From assembly GCA_015179025.1 (NCBI GenBank), contig WHUX01000018.1, positions 124,001-188,000 of the forward strand: 64,000 nucleotides of DNA, given 5' to 3'. The notes under the pieces are model-generated. The model did no database searches, was not told the origin of the DNA, and saw only the letters and a list, made by a program, of their open reading frames with translations. Each line of letters begins with the position of its first letter. The stretch's first letter is position 1. Of the stretch, positions 56,358 through 64,000 are shown one piece after another. The position numbers and the translations under genes were made by a program. The stretch is from Terfezia claveryi (Eukaryota; Ascomycota; Pezizomycetes; Pezizales; Pezizaceae).

Positions 56358-56797
56358 TTAGTGATGGAGGGGGGTGAAAGGGTGAATGTGACAAAGGATC
56401 TGTGTGTCTGTAGATGGGAGATGGGCTGGGAGATGTGAGAATGCGCTGAACGCGGGCCTGTAGTATTACATAATGCTAAGCACTGCGTCAGATTACATAA
56501 GACCACTGACTGGTCACTAATATGATACGAATCAGTCACATGATTGTTTTATTTTTGGCATGTTCGTATAGGTAGACTCCTTATATGTAAGAGGGGGGGA
56601 GGACATAATAAAAAAAAAATTATGTGGATTTACAACATCTAGCGCTCTGCCTTCTTCGCTCTCTCTCTCTCTGACTATGTTTCCCCCATACTTATATGCT
56701 AAACGCATATAACCGGGGGGGGAACCCGAGAATAGAGAGAGAGGAATAATTTTAAAAATTATGTTGTAAGATTTAATTATCTTTGATAATTAAATGG

Positions 56798-58873
56798 TTG
56801 ATTATATATATGTATATGTTCTGGTCCGTTCCAGGATCCGGTCCATACCGGTATGGCCCGGTCCATACCGGTATGGACTGGATATCGCAACGGACCAGGC
56901 CGTTACGGTATGGCTGGATATCGCAACGGACCAGGCCGTTACGGGATTAAATTGTTCAATGTCACGGATAGCAACAAGGATTTACCACAACACCACAGCG
57001 GCCACAGCGACATTAAAAGTACTAAATAGGGACATATCCGATATGAAGGTAATTTTGTAGCAACATTTGGTCAAAGAACATCGGAGATAACATAAGTGAC
57101 CTATCGAAGAAAATACTCAGTAGAGGTATACCCGAAATGAAGGTTATTATGTAGAGAAACATTAGGTCAAAGAACAAGAGGTTGTAGCATGCGCAATAGT
57201 AGCCTTTAAAGATCACGATACCATCACTTCTTTGCAACAAACACAAGTGTTTTAACCATTGCTTTGCTTAATTACACTCTTACCGGTCTCTACAATATTA
57301 CACTCTTACCACCAGCGGAAGCATGCAAAACACCATTATCTAGAGCCAGCGGAAGCATGAATTGCATGCATATATAGAGGCCGAAAAGCCATCATTTCTA
57401 TATGTTTGTCTTCTCATTCGTTTCCCATATATGGGTATTTCCTCCTTTGTGCTAGGTTTTGCCAATTGCAGGAGGAGCCCCAACCGACGCGGCGGGATGA
57501 TTGTAGGTAAGACATGTAATCTGGTTTTAAGACAGCGCCAGTCGATCCAATGGCTGGCGGCAAGACACGGCAAGTCCCTATTTCCAAGGTGTGCCCGGCT
57601 GGGACTTAGAGCTTTTCTCCTGTTCATTCCTTCCAAATAATTTTGCTCGCTCAATTCTACCTGGTTTGCTCGCTCATTTTCTCGCTCATTTGCTCGCTCA
57701 TTTTCTCGCTGATTTGCTTGCTCGATTCTAGGCTGATTTGCTCGCTCGATTGTATGCTGATTTGCTTGCTTGATTCTAGGCTGATTTGCTCGCTCGATTA
57801 TATGCTGATTTGCTCGCTCGATTATATGCTGATTTGCTCGCTCGATTATATGCTGATTTGCTCGCTCGATTCTAGGCTGATTTCCTCGCTCGATTATATG
57901 CTGATTTGCTCGCTCGATTATATGCTGATTTGCTCGCTCGATTATATGCTGATTTGCTCGCTCGATTCTAGGCTGATTTCCTCGCTCGATTCTATGCCAG
58001 TGTGATTTCCTTGCTCAATTCTCTGCTGATTTCCTTTCTCAATTCTAGGCTGATTTGCTTGCTCGATTCTACGCTGGTTTGCTCGCTCATTTTCTCGCTG
58101 ATTTGCTTGCTCGATTCTAGGCTGATTTGCTCGCTCGATTGTATGCTGATTTGCTCGCTCGATTGTAGGCTGATTTCCTCGCTCGATTCGGTGATATCCT
58201 TGCTCAATTCTCTACTGATTTCCTCGCTCAATTCTAGGCTGATTTCCTCGCTCGATTCTAGGCTGAGTTGCTTGCTCTTTTTTTTTTTTTTTTTTTTTAA
58301 AACAGAGTTGCTTGCTCAATTCTAGCGGATATCCAGGTTAATATGGACAGTGAATTGCAGGCTCATATGGACGGCGAATCTAGGATTCTAGGGACGCGGA
58401 TGTGAAGGCTGGTACAGATGGGGGTTTTGGGGCGCAGCGTGTTAGATAGCCTTATTAGATAATCGTGAGAATAAAATGGATTATTTCAAAATGCATATAA
58501 TGCAGGTGAACTACAAGAACAAGCGCGGTAGCGCGGGCGCGGATATGCTGGGAGACCATTTGCGTTGGAGTTTGGAATGGGATGGTGACTGCGTAGAGGG
58601 TAGAGGTTAAGGTAGACATGAATCTAGGAATATGGCATCAAATGATTTACGTTGGTTAGGCCAAATAAGTTGGGTGTGCGTAAGGAAATATAAGAAGATA
58701 TGAATATTTATGCCATCCCGGAACGGCCTGGGTAATCTCGCAATCTCGCAACGGCCCGGTCCATACCGGTATGGGGGCCATACCGGTATGGCCCGGGCAA
58801 TCCTGGAACGGCCCGGTCCATACCGGTATGGCCTGGAATCCCGGAACGGACCAGAACATATATATATAATCAA
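56798..58873. mobile_element. TIR element B (about 2.1 kb) with CCATACCGGTATGG subterminal repeats
   Basis: The ends are inverted: left TTGATTATATATATG then TATGTTCTGGTCCGTTCC; right on minus TTGATTATATATATATG then TTCTGGTCCGTTCC. Five or more copies of the palindrome CCATACCGGTATGG and repeats of CGCAACGGACCAGGCCGTTACGG-like sequence sit just inside. The core (57311-58705) matches element A, including its 24-bp minisatellite (57645-58330), but the ends are unrelated to those of A. No transposase is recognised. Confidence 0.72.
58268..58322 (-). mobile_element. Near-pure poly(A) insertion with 13-bp target-site duplication
   Basis: GAGTTGCTTGCTC occurs on both sides of a run of about 22 T followed by AAAACA. 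Element A has the empty site (GATTTGCTTGCTCAATTC). Read on minus, a TGTTTT leader precedes the A run. Confidence 0.6.
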
Positions 58874-58970
58874 ATTTACATATATGTCCCCCCTCCCTCC
58901 CCCTCACACAAATATTTAGATCTAATAAAATCTAATTCGCCGCAAGCTTACTCGCGGCACGTTTTTCATA

Positions 58971-59418
58971 CCCCCCCTCAAAAAATACATATATATATTA
59001 TAAACTTCGTTTATATATATATATAAATTTTTTGAGGGAGGGGTGTAGGAAAAACTATTGATTTTATTTAGATCTAAAATATGTGTGAGATATTCTCTTT
59101 CATCCACTAATATAGTCATGACTAGCTCATTGACTATATCGTGGATGAAAGGAGGGGGACCCGTCACACTCCTATCTGTTTTTTCTGAAAGAAAAAAGTA
59201 CACCCCACCCCTCTACATTCTAAATATATGTTAATTTAATCAAAATCAATATAATTAGATTTTGATAATATTCAATATATATTGGAATGGTGTGGGGTGG
59301 GGTGTCTTCTCTCCCACCCCTCCCTCTCTCTCAATTCACACATATTTTAGATCTAAATAAAATCAAATAAAATTGGATTTTATTAGATATAAATATTTGT
59401 GTGAATGGGAGAGAGGGG
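58971..59418. repeat. Cluster of four tandem hairpins
   Basis: Four successive inverted repeats: about 58971-59044 (CCCCCCTCAAAAAAT arms), 59098-59151 (CTTTCATCCAC/GTGGATGAAAG), 59201-59304 (CACCCCACCC arms with AT-rich inner palindromes) and 59310-59418 (CTCTCTCTCAATTCACACA arms). Each has C/G-rich outer arms and AT-rich centres. No ORF. Confidence 0.75.
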
Positions 59419-59419
59419 G

Positions 59420-61140
59420 GGGGTTTTATATGTTTATATATACCCTTGCTTGGCGCTGCCAAGATTTGTCAGATCGCGTGACCTGATGCATGTGACCTAT
59501 TGTACCTGTGATGTACATACGTTGGATGCGCAGCTTCTGGTTTACAACTCTTCTCGCTAGCAATCTAAACTTCACCCCTGCCATATCCGACATCTACTCA
59601 TGGATCCAATTTGCTGCCCCCGTTGGTAATGTAAATACGACCCAGCTCTCTGGACATTAACTCAGGATGGCTCACGCATGAAGACATGCAAACCGTGTAG
59701 GAGCAAGAGAATTGACTCCATACAAAATATAAGTATATTTTGGATTCACTAACAGCCTTGTAGCGGAAGAGAGAGGAGAAAATGTGGGAAAAGTATGTTA
59801 CACAATACAAGATTACCCCCCTGGGACGGAAATGATTATCCTGTGATTCGCGACGGGCTTTGTACGATATCACGATTATATTTTGCGTTGTGAAGGGGCG
59901 GGTTTATTTGATTACGGATCCAGTTTGTGCAATTGGTGCCGCATATTGTTGGTTCCAGGAATGTTCATACCTAGACTCGTTGCTCTACGCCCACGGGAAA
60001 GTTGACACAAGCCTCTCGTATAACCTTTCACACCTAACAAACCCAATGAACATCTAACAAAGCGGCGACAAGGCTACCACTGGTATACAAACATCTAATA
60101 CCTTGGAAGAACGGGTTGACCCCAGCTAGGAATAAAAGAATCCTTCTCTAGAGTGATAAATAACTATTAAAATTCCTGTTGATTCTATTTCCTATTGAAT
60201 CTATCTCCAAAGTCATCCGTATACAACCAAACGCCACCGAAAAAAAGCATTTGGCCACCGATTCCATGTATGAACAAAAAAACAAACAAAATACTATAGC
60301 CATGTTCATGTGTTCATAAATGGATTCCTTTCTTGTACAATTACCCCTCGGTCTTCTTGGTTTCAGTATTCTTCATGGCTTTAATTGCCTGTACAGGCTT
60401 CCTTAACTAAACTTCGCAAGCTCAGGCTACTGGCCGTTGAGAGGGTAATTGTGTTAGACTGAGTGGCTTGGTTGCCTCAGTTCCTTTAATCCTTGGAATA
60501 ACTTATCTTTGACAAAAAAATACTTTGTATCTGCGTAATCTGGTTGTTGTTTAGTTGCTAAACATATCCTTTCAGGTTCTTGGATTTCTGAAGCACTCAC
60601 CATGCCACCACCACCCCCCAAAAGCCGTTGTCATCTCTCATGGAAAGGGACACTGCTTCATCGCCTGTCCCAAAGGCCTCTAGTACGAGAATAAACCTTT
60701 CTCCATCCACCAAAATCAGATCCACCATCCGTAGAGACAATATCTTTCTCAGTCCGGAACCGCATAGTCTTGCGTCTAGTCGTGAGTATGAATCCTATCG
60801 ATTATTGCACTAATAGTCACATAAACCAATTGATGGATGTCGGGTTCTTTAAAATCTGGATCCGCTTCCGTAGGAAAATCCCTCAACTCGACGATATTGC
60901 ACTATTTTACCCTACACCCTTTGCTACATAGCCATTGCCAACCTTGGTTTTGTTCAAGTTGTCGAAGGGGTTTGTCACTTGTGTGCGTCTTCCGAGGCCT
61001 CAGTTGACAACTACGCAATTTATTGAGAGCTCAAGATGTATGGGGTTTTCAACGAGTGTATAATTCCGCACATGTCCAGCTGCTCTCAAAAACCAAGGCC
61101 TTGTATGCGTCCGGAAATCTGAATAAAAAGGACCAGGCCT
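59420..61140. other. Intergenic, nothing recognised
   Basis: AT-rich with interrupted frames. A Ser-rich ORF (60628-60813) lacks family features. No repeats beyond a partial resemblance to the CACAAGCCTCTCGTA piece seen at 23246. Confidence 0.45.
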
Positions 61141-61144
61141 TCTA

Positions 61145-61400
61145 AGCACAAAGGGAGAACAGCTCTGCAGGCAGCCTCCTCGGCAGGGCATCTCGAAGTC
61201 GTCAAGTTGTTGGAGCACAAGGTGGATGTCAATGCGGGGCCCTGTAAAGTTATTGGGAGGACGGCTCTGCAGGCAGCCTCCGCGAGAGGGCATCTCGAAG
61301 TCGTCGAGCTACTGTTGGAGCACAAGGCGGATGTCAATGCAGGGCCTGGTAATTCCGATTGGAGGACGGCTCCGAGGCTGTGCTATTTTGAGTGGGCTAC
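61145..61400 (+). pseudogene. Ankyrin-repeat fragment
   Basis: Two successive repeats are readable: GRTALQAASSAGHLEVVKL..EHKVDVNAG and GRTALQAASARGHLEVVELL then LEHKADVNAG, the TALxxAAxxGHLEVVxLLLExxADVNA consensus. The first has a small in-frame loss in its second helix, and the frame ends shortly afterward in unrelated sequence. Ankyrin repeats commonly end fungal NACHT proteins, but no partner domain is attached here. Confidence 0.75.
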
Positions 61401-61444
61401 ATTTACGCAGGCCCCACTTTGGTAATGTCCGAGTAATCTAGTAG

Positions 61445-61590
61445 ATATGTCATACAGAAATGTGACAATATTCTGTGTCGCAGATTGGCATTGACCAACA
61501 ATGTTGTATTGGAAATGCGGCTTCCAACATAAACCAGTGGCCATTGGAGATTGTCCGACTGGAAGTGGCAGTCGATACTGTTCTCGTACC
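61445..61590 (+). repeat. Dispersed repeat R3, copy 2
   Basis: Inverted, diverged relative of 27930-28080, immediately after the ankyrin fragment. Confidence 0.45.
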
Positions 61591-62029
61591 CAGACTCTAG
61601 CCTGATCTTGGCATTCGCTTCTGCGATTTAATCAGAAGAGAGTCTGGGACTATACACCTCCGAAATCATCTCCGAAATCATCTCCGGTGCCAAGATTCCC
61701 AGAGATGTTAGCGTGTGTATAGCCTGTTTCGGACTGCATTTCATATTTTTTTTTTTTTCTTTTCTATGATAATGGAGCAAATACTGACACAGAACAACAG
61801 CACTTTGTTTAGCCCATACCTTTGCTTTGCTCCGCCCAGCTCCACAATGCCCAGAGCAGACCTTTCAGAGCTATAAAACCTTTCTCTGGCTCATAAAATC
61901 CTGCTCAAGGTCATATAATCTTGCTCCAGCTCATCTACTCCTGCTCCAGTCCTGCTCCAGTCCTGCTCTAGGTCATACAATCCTGCTCGGGTATAGAGGT
62001 ATTCCACTCCTAGCGAAGAGAACATACAC

Positions 62030-63868
62030 TATAGGATTGAATATTGATAGCCGAGTATTCAGACATCTCCGGCATGCGAATTCACACGTCTCCAGCATGA
62101 GTATTCAGATATCTCAAACATGAGTATTGTTATGAATCGGTAGCGGGGCAAGGCCAGCACTCGCGTAAGTGGGCTTACGCGGGTGTCGGGGGTCAGCTAG
62201 GAGGGCTACGAGCTAGGGGCGAGACCAGAGCTCTAACAAGGCCAGTGTCGAGCGGGACGACATATCCAAACCACCGATGGGAGGGGAGGCAGGAGCGAGC
62301 AGGGCGAGGCAGGCACGAGCAAAGCAAGCAGGGCAAGCGAGGCGAGCAAGTGAGGCGAGGAAAAGCAGGCAAGGCAAGCAAAGTGAGCAGGGCAAGCGAG
62401 GCAGGCAAGGCAAGCAAGGCGAGCAGGGCAGGCAAGGCAAGCAAGGCAAGCAAGGCAAGCAAGGCAAGCAAGGCAAGCAAGGCAAGCAAAGCGAGCAGGG
62501 CAAGCGAGGCAGGCAAGGCAAGCAAGGCAAGCAAGGCAAGCAAGGCGAGCAGGGCAGGCAAGGCAGGCAAGGCAAGTATGGCGAGCAGGGCAAGCAAAGC
62601 GAGCAAGGTAAGCGAGGCGAGCAGGCGACTTGGGCGAGACCAGAGTCAAGATGGGGCGACGGGGACTTGGGCGAAACCAAAGTCTAATGGGAGGCGACAT
62701 ATCCAAATGCAGGTGCGAGGCAGTCTGAGCTACACTCGAGCAGATATTCGGGAAAGAGGTATTTATGGCCTAGAGCAACTAGATACAGGACATGATGGAG
62801 AGAATCAGACATCTCGAACATGCGAATTCACACATCTCCGGCATGAGAATTCAGACATCTCCGGCATGAGCATTCAGACATCTCGAACATGCGAATTCAG
62901 ACATCTCCGGCATGAGCATTCAGACATCTCCAGCATGAGCATTCAGACATCTCGAATATGCGAATTCAGATATCTCCGGCATGAGCATTCAGACATCTCC
63001 GGCATGAGCATTCACACATCTCCGGCATGAGCATTCAGACATCTCGAACATGCGAATTCACACATCTCCGGCATGAGAATTCAGACATCTCCGGCATGAG
63101 CATTCAGACATCTCGAATATGCGAATTCAGATATCTCCGGCATGAGCATTCAGACATCTCCGGCATGAGCATTCACACATCTCCAGCATGAGCATTCAGA
63201 CATCTCGAACATGCGAATTCACACATCTCCGGCATGAGCATTCAGACATCTCCGGCATGAGCATTCAGACAACTCGAATATGTGAATTCAGACATCTCCA
63301 GCATGAGCATTCACATATCTACGGCATGAGTATTCAGACATTTCGAACATGAGCATTCACACATCTCCGGCATGAGCATTCAGACATCTCCGGCATGAGC
63401 ATTCAGACATCTCCAGCATGAGCATTCACACATCTCGAATATGCGAATTCAGACATCTCCGGCATGAGCATTCAGACATCTCCAGCATGAGCATTCAGAC
63501 ATCTCGAACATGAGCATTCAGACATCTCCGGCATGAGCATTCAGATATCTCGAACATGCGAATTCACACATCTCCGGCATGAGCATTCAGACATCTCCGG
63601 CATGAGCATTCAGACATCTCGAATATGCGAATTCAGATATCACATCTCCGGCATGAGCATTCAGACATCTCCGGCATGAGCATTCAGACATCTCGAACAT
63701 GCGAATTCAGACATCTCCAGCATGAGCATTCACATATCTCCGGCATGAGTATTCAGACATCTCGAACATGAGCATTCACACATCTCCGGCATGAGAATTC
63801 AGACATCTCCGGCATGAGCATTCAGACATCTCGAACATGCGAATTCAGACATCTCCGGCATGAGTATT
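62030..63868. repeat. 23-bp minisatellite, about 45 copies
   Basis: The unit GCATGAGCATTCAGACATCTC(CG/GA) repeats from about 62795 to 63868, with a few copies at 62060-62128. Variants alternate between CCGGCATGAGCATT and CGAACATGCGAATT types in a higher-order pattern. The array is broken by an insertion at 62129-62805. Confidence 0.93.
62129..62805. mobile_element. 677-bp insertion inside a minisatellite unit
   Basis: The unit CATGAGTATT/CAGACATCTCG is cut after TATT at 62128 and resumes at CAGAC 62806. The inserted sequence starts GTTATGAATCGGTAGCGGGG, includes a 9-bp GGCAAGCAA repeat tract (62290-62620) and ends GATGGAGAGAAT. A solo LTR is possible (TGTTATGAAT start), but I cannot confirm a target duplication. 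Confidence 0.5.
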
Positions 63869-64000
63869 CATGCTCGGGCTAGATTCTGTCCAATATGGTC
63901 CGGATGCTTGCTTCTAGATCCTCAGAGCGAGCTGAACGAGCTCTATAACTACCAAACAAACGAGCCTATATTGCTGCAAGTGAGCTTATATTGCCTCGAG

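Noticed and set aside
57643..58325. 120- and 107-codon frames of SLICSLDSR repeats
   Set aside because: Product of the 24-bp minisatellite inside element B, open in both strands.
62193..63030. Long overlapping frames in both strands rich in KAS/LLAL/CLP repeats
   Set aside because: They come from the 9-bp GGCAAGCAA repeat, which is open in several frames on both strands, and from the minisatellite. No non-repetitive coding sequence.
62795..63868. CRISPR-like array of short repeats
   Set aside because: Units are head-to-tail with no spacers, and the genome is eukaryotic; this is a minisatellite.

Overview
The window looks like a gene-poor, repeat-rich stretch of a filamentous ascomycete (Pezizomycotina) nuclear genome. 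Coding genes are split by short introns (about 41-132 nt, with GT..AG ends and CTAAC/CTGAC-like branch sites). Two tRNA genes carry introns at the canonical position after the anticodon. Several domain families are typical of fungi: a PA-TM-RING protein, an AP-1-like bZIP, a Crinkler, HNH_2 nucleases, an NFX1-helicase/AAA giant and a NACHT relic. I cannot name the species; nothing here is bacterial.

Layout. 1-4.5 kb: a decayed NACHT (NLR-like) gene and an inverted repeat. 4.5 kb: tRNA-Asn. 4.6-14 kb: mostly non-coding DNA with one small spliced gene (8652-9096) and low-complexity tracts. 14.2 kb: a small proline-rich, one-TM protein. 15.4-17.1 kb: a Crinkler relic broken by an inversion, next to a 222-bp tandem duplication. 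18.0-20.3 kb: one HNH_2-type gene plus a scrambled paralogue. 22.3-23.3 kb: a relic with a SAM-like helix segment. 23.3-27.9 kb: a Ty1/copia relic holding a second transposable element, and a small ORF. 29.5-31.6 kb: a PA-TM-RING E3 ligase gene. 32.9-34.5 kb: a secreted protein built from about nine disulfide-rich modules. 38.5-39.6 kb: an AP-1-like bZIP. 40.8 kb: tRNA-Glu. 41.5-44 kb: a MITE and a 0.7-kb-arm inverted repeat around a PIF1-helicase fragment. 44.7-51.8 kb: a giant gene, about 2,300 codons, with an SF1 helicase, NFX1-like zinc ligands and three CbxX-type AAA+ domains. 52.2-52.8 kb: a TIR element. 54.4-56.4 kb: an intact Crinkler with NTPase and nuclease-like regions. 56.8-58.9 kb: a 2.1-kb TIR element sharing its core with the one at 24-25.5 kb. 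58.9-59.4 kb: a cluster of hairpins. 61 kb: an ankyrin fragment. 61.9-63.9 kb: minisatellites, one interrupted by an insertion.

There is no operon logic. The notable theme is accumulation of conflict- or effector-type genes (Crinkler, HNH, NACHT, ankyrin, the helicase/AAA giant and the cysteine-rich secreted protein) among decaying transposons, with the paralogues in different states of breakage. Inversions, tandem duplication, CpA-to-TpA stop codons and TIR motifs at breakpoints suggest an actively rearranging accessory region. All gene models are splice inferences read by eye.
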